NCBI RefSeq assembly: GCF_029263155.1
Contig: NZ_JAJCYB010000111.1
Coordinates: 1-64,000 of the forward strand
Reading direction: 5' to 3'
Source: Pseudonocardia sp.
GTDB taxonomy: Bacteria > Actinomycetota > Actinomycetes > Mycobacteriales > Pseudonocardiaceae
DNA length: 64,000 bases
This document shows positions 7,954-14,948 of the stretch, one piece after another (position 1 is the first letter of the stretch; each line of letters begins with the position of its first letter). The notes beneath the pieces were generated by a model. The model was not told the DNA's origin, did no database searches, and was given only the letters and a program-made list of their open reading frames with translations. A program made the translations under genes and the position numbers.

Positions 7954-9138
7954 TCACGCGGCCAGCCCGGCGCGCCGTCTCCTGTCGGCCTCTCGTCGCC
8001 AGGTGAGGACGGTGTCGACGTCCGCCCCGGACTGCTCGGCCACCTCCTGCGGCGACTGCCCCCGACGGAGAGCGGCAACGGCGCGGCGACGCCTCTCCCG
8101 ATCGCGGTAGCGCTGGACCTCGACGAGGAGCTGAGCCGCGCTGTGACCGCGCGGGAACCGAGCGGCCACCTCCTCGGGCGCCTCACCGGCCAGCACCGCA
8201 GCGAACCCCTCGACGCAGTCGCGCTCGGCTCGGCACTGGTCGACGGCGAGGGTCGTGACGTTCAGCCGTTCGGCGAGCTGGTCATGCGGCTCGCCGCCCC
8301 GTGACGCCGTGACCGCTTCGGCGACCTGGTGGTTGCGCACCCGCCAGTAGGGCTTGGCCACCCGGGCGGGCGCAGCCTTCGCCGTGGTGGCCGGCTTTCC
8401 CTTCTTCGCCGTCTTTTTCGCCGGTGCCTTCGCACCCGGGGCCGGAGCGGGTGCCGCCTCCTGGGCCAGGCACGCGCGCAGGTACGCGGTCTCGTTCTTC
8501 ACCGGCGCACTTGCCTGGCCGATCTTGCGGGCGATCCACGCCTCGGCAGCGCCCTGGGTGTAGCCCTTCGCCGCCATCACCTCAGCGACGACCCCGGTGG
8601 GCCCGCTCTGCTCCGTCGAGGGCGTCGCAGCGGCCGCCGTAGCGTCAGCGGAGGCGAGCCGCGTAGCGGCGTCCGATCTTCCTCTCTTCTCCCTCCCTGG
8701 GGGTCGGGAGAGATCGGAAGGATTGTGTGTCAGAGAGTCACAGGGGGTGTGTCCCTCTGGCACAGGAGGTGTGACTCTCTGACACAGGTCCGGGGAGGGG
8801 GAGGTGTGACTCTCTGACACACCCTCGGATGAGTGCGAGGTGCCCTCCGCGGTCGGGAAGAGGAGGGCGAGGCGCCACTCGGCGGGCAGGCCGGGGCCAG
8901 TCGGTACCCGCTCGATCACCCCCAGCTCGGCGAGCCGTTCCTGTGCTCGGATGACCGTGCGGCGGTCGAATCCCGAACGCTTGGCGAGGGATGCGTGAGC
9001 GGCGTAGCAGCGGGGGTTCTGCTCGGTGGCGGGCCACGCCATCGCCGCCAGCACTGCGCGGGCCGTGCCGTCGATCTCCGCGGCGCGGGGGTGCTCCATG
9101 CAGCGAGTGGGCGCGAGGCCGGCTAGATAGGCGGTCAT
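7954..9138 (-). CDS. multi-HTH DNA-binding protein with an internal iteron-like array
   Basis: 394 residues from the ATG 9136-9138. Residues about 20-80 are a winged-helix domain (ARAVLAAMAW, YAAHASLAKRSGFDRRTVIR, ERLAELGVIERV) like those of plasmid replication and partition regulators. Residues about 105-138 are low-complexity because the DNA there consists of 17-bp repeats (8726-8821). A Lys/Ala-rich, histone-like tail (AKAPAKKTAKKGKPATTAKA) sits near residue 255. The C-terminal third has up to three HTH-like units (EPHDQLAERLNVTTLAVDQC, EEVAARFPRG, PQEVAEQSGADVDTVLTWR). It may bind its own internal repeats, as replication initiators with origin-in-gene do. The element also has a separate HUH Rep, so a regulatory role is equally possible. 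Confidence 0.75.
   Translation of the reverse strand: MTAYLAGLAPTRCMEHPRAAEIDGTARAVLAAMAWPATEQNPRCYAAHASLAKRSGFDRRTVIRAQERLAELGVIERVPTGPGLPAEWRLALLFPTAEGTSHSSEGVSESHTSPSPDLCQRVTPPVPEGHTPCDSLTHNPSDLSRPPGREKRGRSDAATRLASADATAAAATPSTEQSGPTGVVAEVMAAKGYTQGAAEAWIARKIGQASAPVKNETAYLRACLAQEAAPAPAPGAKAPAKKTAKKGKPATTAKAAPARVAKPYWRVRNHQVAEAVTASRGGEPHDQLAERLNVTTLAVDQCRAERDCVEGFAAVLAGEAPEEVAARFPRGHSAAQLLVEVQRYRDRERRRRAVAALRRGQSPQEVAEQSGADVDTVLTWRREADRRRRAGLAA
8726..8821. repeat. iteron-like 17-bp repeat array inside a coding sequence
   Basis: Three perfect copies of TGTGACTCTCTGACACA or its complement: 8726-8742 (inverted), 8770-8786 and 8805-8821. A 14/17 copy, TGTGTCCCTCTGGCACA, lies at 8748-8764. Starts are 22, 22 and 35 bp apart, so the first three lie on one DNA face. 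Each unit is itself a partial palindrome (TGTG...CACA). The array lies in frame inside the 394-residue HTH gene. Confidence 0.85.
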
Positions 9139-9282
9139 CGGGTCACCGCCGTATCGCCGTGCGTGTGGCGCCAGACGAACCGGCGCCCATCGGCGCGGGA
9201 GGTCGAGGCGGGGGGTTTGGTCGTCGTGTGCTGGGTGGGCACGGGGTAGGATCTCCGTTGCTGGGATGAAGTTGTGCGACGT

Positions 9283-9307
9283 GGCCGGGCCTTGGGTGGG
9301 CCCGGCC
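9283..9307 (-). terminator. hairpin downstream of the 54-residue ORF
   Basis: Perfect 9-bp stem GGCCGGGCC / GGCCCGGCC with a 7-nt loop, starting 17 nt after the stop at 9324. It separates the two-gene unit 9324-9709 from the HTH gene further downstream. No T-run follows. Confidence 0.55.
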
Positions 9308-9323
9308 GTTCGCGTTCGTGGGG

Positions 9324-9488
9324 TCAGGCAGCGGCCGACGACGGCGCAGAGGCGGCGGTGTCGGCCGGGGCGCGCAGCAGAGCCGTCACGCGGCGCCTGG
9401 TCTCGTCGGAGAGCGGCGGCGCCTGGTCGACGATTCGGCGCACCCACTCGTCTTCGGCGGCTGCGGTGGCGACGGTGTGGTCGGTCAT
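9324..9488 (-). CDS. small hypothetical protein
   Basis: 54 residues. The C-terminal motif PPLSDETRRRVTALLR closely parallels PPLTPAQRRRVAELLD in the adjacent upstream protein, so the two look like paralogous halves. The ATG overlaps the upstream stop (ATGA). Such short proteins are frequent in actinobacterial plasmids and prophages. Function unknown. Confidence 0.6.
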   Translation of the reverse strand: MTDHTVATAAAEDEWVRRIVDQAPPLSDETRRRVTALLRAPADTAASAPSSAAA

Positions 9489-9709
9489 GCTGCGGGTGCC
9501 GTGTCGACGTCGAGCAGCTCGGCGACGCGGCGGCGCTGCGCGGGCGTCAGCGGCGGCGAGGTGGCGAGCACGCGGGCCACGTGCCGGGCCAGGGCGTCGG
9601 CGGCGACGGCGCACCGCAGTTCGACGACCTCGGGGTCGGTGGCGCCGCGGTGGCGCTGTAGGGCGTTGAGCCTCTGGCGACGGCTCAGGAGCGCGGGATC
9701 GACCGCCAT
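9485..9709 (-). CDS. small hypothetical protein
   Basis: 74 residues, helical, Arg/Ala-rich (LSRRQRLNALQRHRGATDPE, DALARHVARVLATSPPLTPA). It ends with the QRRRVAELLD motif shared with the next gene. It is first in a two-gene unit and has a good -10/-35 candidate about 100 bp upstream. Function unknown. Confidence 0.6.
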   Translation of the reverse strand: MAVDPALLSRRQRLNALQRHRGATDPEVVELRCAVAADALARHVARVLATSPPLTPAQRRRVAELLDVDTAPAA

Positions 9710-9810
9710 GGCGGGACTCCTCCGGGACTCGCGGGGACCTGGACGCGGTTACGGGTGCGGGTCGGGTGCGGTTCGAGAAGGAGGGCGTCACCGGAGCAAC
9801 GCTCGATGCC

Positions 9811-9837
9811 ACACTAGCGGCACCGATCGACGGTCAA
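9811..9837 (-). promoter_or_regulatory. candidate sigma-70-type promoter
   Basis: On the minus strand TTGACC (9837-9832) and TAGTGT (9816-9811) with a 15-bp spacer, upstream of the 9709 gene. The spacer is slightly short. This is the best-matching promoter between the Rep gene and the small ORFs. Confidence 0.4.
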
Positions 9838-9945
9838 CGGGGGCCTGACCTGCGAACATAGGGACGGCTTGCTACAGTTGTGGATCATCAGTGCAGGTCA
9901 CGACGACCATCAACGCGCCACAGGCCGGTAACCGTCGGTGATAGT

Positions 9946-11175
9946 TCACCCGGACGGACCAGCGACCGGCCGGGTACCGCGGCGGCACCGGAACCACCCG
10001 ATCCGTCTCGCCGTCAACCACTCCGCGGCCGCGGCCGGGCCGTCCCGCTCGGCCACGTCAAGCAGCTCGGCGAGGTGTGGACGCAGGGCCGGCCACGACT
10101 CGGGTTCGACCGCGAGGACGTCCTCGCCGCCGTGGTCCTGCTCGGCGATCTCCTCGTCGGTCAGCTCCCGGCGCGCACCGGCCCACTCGCGGAAGCCTTT
10201 CGACCACGCGACCTGACGCCGACCCCGGGAGACCTGCTCCCACTCCCACCACAGTTCGACGTCGTCAGCGAGGCCGGTGTCGAGGGCGTCGCGCAGGATG
10301 GCGAACGGGGAGCGGTTGCCGCGCCTGCCTTCCTTCGCCGACCCGCCGGTGATCTCGCACGTGATCTTGCTCAGGTACTCGGCGACCGCGTCGAGCGATC
10401 CCGTGCCCATGTCGACCGGGCGCACGTCGAGCCCGCCGCGGTCCTCCAACGGCGCCGCCAGGCCCTTGCGGACGAGGGCCCGCTCCCACCGGCCGAACCA
10501 CGCCCCGCCGAGCTCCTGGGCCATCTCACGGCTGAGCGGGCCGTCGAACGCCACGAGCACATGAACATGAACATGCCAACCGTTCTCCCCATGGGTGACC
10601 TCGACGACCCGCACCTGACCGAGCACCCCGAACGCTGCCCGCTCCCGCTCGACCGCCCGCCCGGACGTCACCGCCCGCCACCCCCCGGAGACCCCGTTCC
10701 ACAGCTCGGCGAGGGACTGCCCGGCGCGGTGCCGCGTCGTGAACGTCAGCAGATGCACCGACCCGCCCGCATCGGCGACCGCGGCGAGCACCTCGCGCAG
10801 CTCGTCGGACCGCTGCCCGGCGATCTTCCGCGAGCAGACCGGGCACGCCCACGGCGAACCGCAGGACTGCAACCCTGCGACCCCGGCACGCCGGTTCCCC
10901 TCGCTGTCGGTCGTCACCCGCAGCACCGGCCCACCCGTCGCCGTATGCGTCACCCGGCCGCAGTGGCGCAGTCTCGGGAGGCTGGTCCACTCCCACAGCC
11001 GGGCACGCCACGCGAGGGCGTCACGGCGACGCTGACGGCGCCTCTCATCCCGGGATGCCTCGACGGCCTCACCTACGGCGGAAGCCTTATGCGCAGTAGT
11101 ACCAAGGGCCGGGCTGCGCCCGGCCGCCCCCGCGCCCCCGACTCCGTCGGGCGCGGGGGCCCGGCGGCCCGTCAC
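9946..11175 (-). CDS. rolling-circle replication initiator (HUH Rep)
   Basis: About 409 residues from an in-frame GTG at 11175; the true start is uncertain. Conserved homology begins with RLWEWTSLPRLRHCGRVT near residue 60. A Cys pair (CGSPWACPVCSRKI) follows near residue 115. The HUH metal motif is GWHVHVHVLVAF near residue 198, and the catalytic Tyr lies in VAEYLSKI near residue 266. This is the pIJ101/pSN22-like Rep family of actinomycete plasmids: it nicks the double-strand origin and leaves bound through the Tyr. It implies the excised element can replicate. Two strong hairpins overlap the 5' end. Confidence 0.88.
   Translation of the reverse strand: MTGRRAPAPDGVGGAGAAGRSPALGTTAHKASAVGEAVEASRDERRRQRRRDALAWRARLWEWTSLPRLRHCGRVTHTATGGPVLRVTTDSEGNRRAGVAGLQSCGSPWACPVCSRKIAGQRSDELREVLAAVADAGGSVHLLTFTTRHRAGQSLAELWNGVSGGWRAVTSGRAVERERAAFGVLGQVRVVEVTHGENGWHVHVHVLVAFDGPLSREMAQELGGAWFGRWERALVRKGLAAPLEDRGGLDVRPVDMGTGSLDAVAEYLSKITCEITGGSAKEGRRGNRSPFAILRDALDTGLADDVELWWEWEQVSRGRRQVAWSKGFREWAGARRELTDEEIAEQDHGGEDVLAVEPESWPALRPHLAELLDVAERDGPAAAAEWLTARRIGWFRCRRGTRPVAGPSG
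11107..11160. repeat. two back-to-back GC-rich hairpins at the rep 5' end
   Basis: Hairpin 1, 11107-11125: GGCCGGGC-TGC-GCCCGGCC, a perfect 8-bp stem with a 3-nt loop. Hairpin 2, 11126-11160: arms 11126-11142 and 11146-11160, 15 pairs with a 2-nt bulge and a TCC loop. They abut with no spacer. They could be a terminator for the FtsK-like gene upstream, a translational control of rep, or part of a replication origin. The rest of 11176-11407 shows no gene. Confidence 0.75.
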
Positions 11176-11407
11176 CGGGTGTCCTGCGGGGCGCCTCCGG
11201 CGGCACTGCCGTGGGCACCTCGGCTCCGGCAGGGGGTCGCGCCCCTGACGCCACGTCGGCCCCGGAGGGCAGCACGGCCGCCGCGGGACCCGCAAGGCTG
11301 GGCAGGCCGGCGGCGGTCATGCAGGCGGGTTGCGGGCCCCGCACCGGCCGTGCAGCGGCAAGCCGGCCGACGTGACGGCAGGGGCGCGGGAACGGGTCGT
11401 GTGGGGC

Positions 11408-12550
11408 TCACGCGAATCCGAGGGTGGTGCGGGTGACGGCCGCGACGTACTCGCCGTAGGAGGCCACGTAGGGCGCGCGCAGGCGGAACGTGGGGCGGCC
11501 GGGCCACCCCACGAGCGCGATGCCGGCCGGGGCGGTGGCGTGGTCTGCGGCGAGGTCGTCGGAGTCGGGGTGCAGCAGCCGCAACGACTCGGCGTTGTCG
11601 ACGCGGAAGCTCAGCCGGCCCTCGCACTGGGCACGCTCGGCGCCGCCCACGATGGTCGCCTCGGCGCGCTGGGCGACCAGCACCACCCGCAGCCCGGCTT
11701 TGTGGCCCTCGGCGAGCAGGCGGGCGACCAGGGCCCGGACGCGCTTGCCCTGCTTGGGGTCGGTGGCGTCGAGCGCGCGCAGCGTCGCGGGCCACTCCTC
11801 CAACACCACGGCCAGCAGCGGCGTCCCGACGTCGAGGGGGAGCACGTCGAGCCGTGCGGGCATCGCGGCGAGCCGGCGGTCCATCTCGGCGACGAGCTCG
11901 GCGAGGACGGCCTCGATGCGGGCGAGGTCGGCGAGGCCGCGCACCTGCCGGCGGGCGTGGCGGGTGTCGACGAACGGGCGCAGCGTCAGCCCGGACGGGT
12001 CGACCCCGGCGACCTCGACGTCACGGCGCGCGGCGAGCTGCCCGAGCAGCGAGTACAACCACCGGGACTTGCCCGAGCGGGTGGCGCCCTGGACGGCGAG
12101 GTGTGGCAGGTCGGCGGGCTCGACGCGCAGGCACCGGCCGTCCTCGCCGCGGCCGATCAGGACTCCGGGGCCGGGCGACAGGGGCAGCGGGTCGGCGAGG
12201 GGGTCGGCGGCGAGCAGGGTCACGCGGGCGTGGTCACCGACGCCGAGCGGTTCGACGCGGAGCGCGCGGGCGCCGAGGTGCGGGGCGAGCCGGCGCGCGA
12301 GGGCGCGTAGGTCGGTGACGGTCTGCCCGGGTTCGAGCCGGACGGTCAGCACCGCGGGCGGGCCGAGCACGACATGCACGAGGCGCGGCGCGATCACGGT
12401 CGGGCCGGTCACGGTCGACACGGTGCGGACGAACCCGGCGCCCTCGGCGGCCCGCGCCCATGCGTCGACGAGAAGGTCGACCTCGGCCTCGTCTAGCCGG
12501 TGGGCGTGGCGGGCGACGTGGCGGCCGCGGATGGCGTCGAGCAGGGTCAC
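11408..12550 (-). CDS. FtsK/SpoIIIE-type DNA translocase, soluble
   Basis: 380 residues from the GTG 12548-12550, chosen because AGAGGA lies 9 nt upstream; an upstream GTG (12685) lacks a ribosome site. Walker A GATRSGKS is at about 155-162 and Walker B LLAVVLEEW near residue 255. VVLVAQRAEA and an Arg finger region follow. There is no transmembrane segment, unlike TraB of pSAM2-type elements, so membrane attachment would need a partner. It probably moves double-stranded element DNA during mating or segregation. Confidence 0.85.
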   Translation of the reverse strand: MTLLDAIRGRHVARHAHRLDEAEVDLLVDAWARAAEGAGFVRTVSTVTGPTVIAPRLVHVVLGPPAVLTVRLEPGQTVTDLRALARRLAPHLGARALRVEPLGVGDHARVTLLAADPLADPLPLSPGPGVLIGRGEDGRCLRVEPADLPHLAVQGATRSGKSRWLYSLLGQLAARRDVEVAGVDPSGLTLRPFVDTRHARRQVRGLADLARIEAVLAELVAEMDRRLAAMPARLDVLPLDVGTPLLAVVLEEWPATLRALDATDPKQGKRVRALVARLLAEGHKAGLRVVLVAQRAEATIVGGAERAQCEGRLSFRVDNAESLRLLHPDSDDLAADHATAPAGIALVGWPGRPTFRLRAPYVASYGEYVAAVTRTTLGFA

Positions 12551-12704
12551 GGCGGGGTGTCCTCTGTAGACGGGACGGCCCCGGCGAGCCGTGGGGGTCG
12601 GCTCGGCCGGGGCCGTCGAGGGGGTGACGCGCCCCGGGTGTGTCCGGGAGTGCGCCGGTGGGGAGATCGCCCGGTGGTGCGTCACCGGGACGTCTGCGGG
12701 CCGC

Positions 12705-13067
12705 TCAGGCGGCCTTGGCGGCGGCGGACTCGATGGCGTCGGCGGTGAAGCTGTAGGCGACGCGGTTGGTGCCCTGCGCGACGTAGCCGAGCGCGACGAG
12801 GTTGACGAACCGCACCGGCTGCCACTTCGCCGTCACCGGCTCCTCGTAGGAGGCGACCTTGACCCCGATCACCTCGGCGCGGTCGGCGGCGTCGTCGTCG
12901 ACCAGGACGTCGACCACCCACATCGGCACTCCGTTGTCGTCGGCGTCCTGGGCGTCCGGGACGCGGCGGCGGGTGCCGTCGGACAGCTCGGCGTACTTGG
13001 CGCGGGCGGCGGCCTTGCCGGTGCCGATGAACGTGACCTTGGTCGTGTCGACGGGGATACGGCGCAT
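12705..13067 (-). CDS. Pra-like activator (diverged)
   Basis: 120 residues. It aligns by eye with the Pra protein of the second element (20900-21334): GVPMWVVDVLVDD against GLLVWSVSVLDPD, VIGVKV against TVTVKI, PVRFVNLV against PVEFDGLT, and RVAYSF shared near the end. Pra of pSAM2 activates replication, integration and excision genes. It is the first gene upstream of the FtsK-like gene, 154 bp apart. Whether it has the same role here is inferred from this similarity. Confidence 0.65.
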   Translation of the reverse strand: MRRIPVDTTKVTFIGTGKAAARAKYAELSDGTRRRVPDAQDADDNGVPMWVVDVLVDDDAADRAEVIGVKVASYEEPVTAKWQPVRFVNLVALGYVAQGTNRVAYSFTADAIESAAAKAA

Positions 13068-13160
13068 GACGATCTCCTGTGTTTGTGCTGGTGAGGGTGC
13101 GACCGCGCGCGGAAGGGTGCGGGCGGACAGGCGAGGGCGCCGGGTGGCGCCGGGGGTGGG

Positions 13161-13610
13161 TCAGCCCTGCGGCGAGGCGGGCGCGGTGCCGCCGTGGCGC
13201 TCGCGCAGCCGGCGGGCCATCTCGGCGCGGTCGATCTCGGCGAGCAGCTCGTCGCCGTCGTCGCGGGTCATGCAGCCGTGCTCGACCTGACCGGCGATGC
13301 GGGAGCGCAGCCCGGCGAGCACCTCGTCGACGTCGAGCCCGGACGCGGCGGCCACATCGGCGAGGGTGGCGCCGTTGCGGATGGCCTCGGTCTGGCTGAG
13401 CCACTCGAACGAGAGCAGCATCTCGGCGAGGGCGCGGGCGGTGGCGAGCGCGACCAGCGCGGCGCGGGCGACGTCGGCGGCGGTGCGGGGGGCGCCGATT
13501 CCGTGGCGGGCGTCGACGAGGACGGCGTCGGCGGCGGTCAGCGCGTCGAGCAGCTCACGGCGGGGCGCGGCGCGGTAGTCGTGCGGGGTGGGGGTCGGTA
13601 CGGTGCTCAC
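13161..13610 (-). CDS. hypothetical HTH-like element protein
   Basis: 149 residues from a GTG at 13608-13610 with GGAG 9 nt upstream; an ATG at 13625 would add 5 residues. Two helical parts: AADVARAALVALATARALAE (residues about 45-75) and an HTH-like unit WLSQTEAIRNGATLADVAAA (about 78-110). An acidic helix follows (DDGDELLAEIDRAEMARRL). It is the gene closest to the right end, so it would be the first transcribed after excision. Confidence 0.6.
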   Translation of the reverse strand: MSTVPTPTPHDYRAAPRRELLDALTAADAVLVDARHGIGAPRTAADVARAALVALATARALAEMLLSFEWLSQTEAIRNGATLADVAAASGLDVDEVLAGLRSRIAGQVEHGCMTRDDGDELLAEIDRAEMARRLRERHGGTAPASPQG

Positions 13611-13710
13611 AGGGCCGGGCTCCATCCGGTCTAGGTCCCGGATACGCGGTGTTGGTAGCACCGGCCGGGACCGCCATATCGGGCAAGTCCCGACCAGACT
13701 GGCCTTTGCT

Positions 13711-13715
13711 CAGTC
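13711..13715. other. attR core (CAGTC)
   Basis: Right junction. Element DNA (ending tttgct) passes into the araC 3' part at CAGTC followed by CCACTTCATCCGCGACTTC. The flank 13640-13710 contains short dyads (cccggatac...gccggga; cgggcaagtcccg) that may be integrase-binding half-sites. Confidence 0.75.
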
Positions 13716-13809
13716 CCACTTCATCCGCGACTTCACCGCGGCGATCGGCATGACGCCCGTCGCCTACGCGGCGGCGTGCAGGCGGAAGGTGGCACCGGTG
13801 AGCGCGTGA
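13711..13809 (+). pseudogene. AraC-family regulator, displaced 3' part
   Basis: Encodes QSHFIRDFTAAIGMTPVAYA and a short tail to the TGA 13807-13809. This is the last HTH helix of the AraC domain (the FxRxFxxxxGxxPxxY signature). It is the missing end of the gene starting at 2976, now 10 kb away, with no promoter or start of its own. Confidence 0.9.
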
Positions 13810-14173
13810 GGCTCCGCCCGCGGCCCCCACACCTTCCACCCTCCGGCAGGAATCCGCCGCGGCGAGGCCGCGGTCGTGCTGTACCGCAAGAACCGGCACG
13901 ATCTCGGTCGCCGGCGAGCACGATCTGCCCGTCCTCCGGACGCGGACGGACGTCGATGTGCCGGGCACCGAGCCTGAGCGCTCTCGTGACCGTCAGTCTG
14001 CTGGTCCGCGAGGGATCTGTCGGTCAGGCCGACGTGCATCTGGTTCGTCCCCGCCTCCTGCTCCCGAGTGGGGGAGGACCCGTCTCCCGGCCCCTGGACA
14101 CCCGCCCAGGACCGCGTGAGCCGGAGCGGGTCGTTCGCGTCGACGCGGAGCGCGACGAGTCGGCAGGTCGCCG
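13810..14173. other. 364-bp intergenic stretch, no gene seen
   Basis: Lies between the araC remnant and yajQ. All frames were read on both strands. No recognisable protein, RNA or strong hairpin was found. Short coding-like patches (e.g. VLYRKNRHDLGRR) are too brief to call. Confidence 0.5.
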
Positions 14174-14665
14174 CTACCGGTAGTTGGTGAACTGCAGGGC
14201 GATGCCGAAGTCCTTGCCCTTCAGCAGTGCGATGACCGCCTGCAGGTCGTCCTTCTTCTTGCCCGAGACGCGCAACTGGTCGCCCTGGATCTGCGCCTGC
14301 ACGCCCTTGAGCTTCTCGTCGCGGATGGCCTTACTGATCTCCTTGGCCTTCTCCGACTCGATGCCCTGCAGGATCTTGCCGCCGACCTTGTAGACCTTGC
14401 CCGAGATCGCCGGCTCGCCCGCCTCGAACGCCTTCAGCGAGATGTTGCGCTTGATCAGCTTCTCCTTGAAGACCTCGACGGCGGCCAGCGCCCGCTCCTC
14501 GGTCTCGGACTCGATCGTCAACGCCTCCTCCCCGGCCCAGGCGATGCTCGTGCCCGTGCCGCGGAAGTCGAAGCGCTGGGAGAGCTCCTTCGCCGCCTGG
14601 TTGAGGGCGTTGTCGACCTCCTGCCGGTCGACCTTGCTCACCACGTCGAACGAGGGGTCTGCCAT
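14174..14665 (-). CDS. yajQ: YajQ-family nucleotide-binding protein
   Basis: 163 residues, full length for the family. It begins [20 protein letters not shown] and contains [12 protein letters not shown], the [14 protein letters not shown] segment, and the C-terminal [20 protein letters not shown] with [10 protein letters not shown]. YajQ proteins have two ferredoxin-like folds and bind RNA, cyclic di-GMP or other nucleotides; the ligand here is unknown. The start has a strong AGGAGG at a good distance. It is the only protein gene between the two integrative elements. Confidence 0.95.
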   Translation of the reverse strand: MADPSFDVVSKVDRQEVDNALNQAAKELSQRFDFRGTGTSIAWAGEEALTIESETEERALAAVEVFKEKLIKRNISLKAFEAGEPAISGKVYKVGGKILQGIESEKAKEISKAIRDEKLKGVQAQIQGDQLRVSGKKKDDLQAVIALLKGKDFGIALQFTNYR

Positions 14666-14745
14666 GCGGTCCTCCTGATCGCCGGGGCCGGGAGCGAACC
14701 CGGTCACCGGCTGTCGTATCCTTCTCCAGCGCTACGGCGCACCGG

Positions 14746-14827
14746 GGCAGGTTGCCCGAGTGGCCAAAGGGAGCGGACTGTAAATCCGTCGGCTTAGCCT
14801 ACGAAGGTTCGAATCCTTCACCTGCCA
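14746..14827 (+). tRNA. tRNA-Tyr (GTA)
   Basis: 82 nt with the long variable arm of class II tRNAs. The acceptor stem GGCAGGT pairs with ACCTGCC. The anticodon loop CTGTAAA gives GTA at 14780-14782, and the T arm is GGTTCGAATCC. CCA is not encoded. Its 3' 51 nt are part of the 58-bp repeat shared with 26069-26126, so the gene is the integration target of element 2 and remains complete. Confidence 0.97.
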
Positions 14828-14834
14828 CACCCCG
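14777..14834. other. attL of the AICE
   Basis: 58 bp, identical to 26069-26126. It runs from the tRNA anticodon loop through the 3' end of the gene to ACCCCG, a typical attachment site for tyrosine integrases that use tRNA genes. Confidence 0.95.
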
Positions 14835-14837
14835 CAG

Positions 14838-14880
14838 AAGCGGCCCCTGACCAGCAGATACACGGTCAGGGGCCGCTTTT
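14838..14880 (+). terminator. terminator after tRNA-Tyr, supplied by the element
   Basis: Stem AAGCGGCCCCTGACC (14838-14852) with its complement at 14864-14878, 15 bp, then TTTT. It lies just inside the element, so after insertion it would end the tRNA-Tyr transcript in place of the native terminator now at 26129. Confidence 0.88.
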
Positions 14881-14948
14881 GGTCTGTCCGGCTGTGTCCA
14901 GCTCCGGACGGCTGTTTACGGCCATCCACGGACGCATCACGGACGCGA

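Larger units (their letters stand above)
3690..13715. mobile_element. 10-kb serine-integrase integrative element inserted in araC
   Basis: The ends are defined by the split araC gene and a 5-bp core CAGTC at both junctions (3690-3694 and 13711-13715). The content is that of a small replicating integrative element: large serine integrase at one end, rolling-circle Rep, FtsK-like ATPase, Pra-like protein, small coupled ORFs, all but the integrase on the minus strand. There is no obvious cargo. The layout resembles AICEs and integrating plasmids of actinomycetes, but with a serine rather than a tyrosine integrase. Confidence 0.85.

Noticed and set aside
7954-9138. Calling this gene the main replication initiator
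   Set aside because: The element has a clear HUH Rep at 9946-11175; the HTH protein lacks a catalytic motif. Its internal repeats keep the question open but do not prove it.
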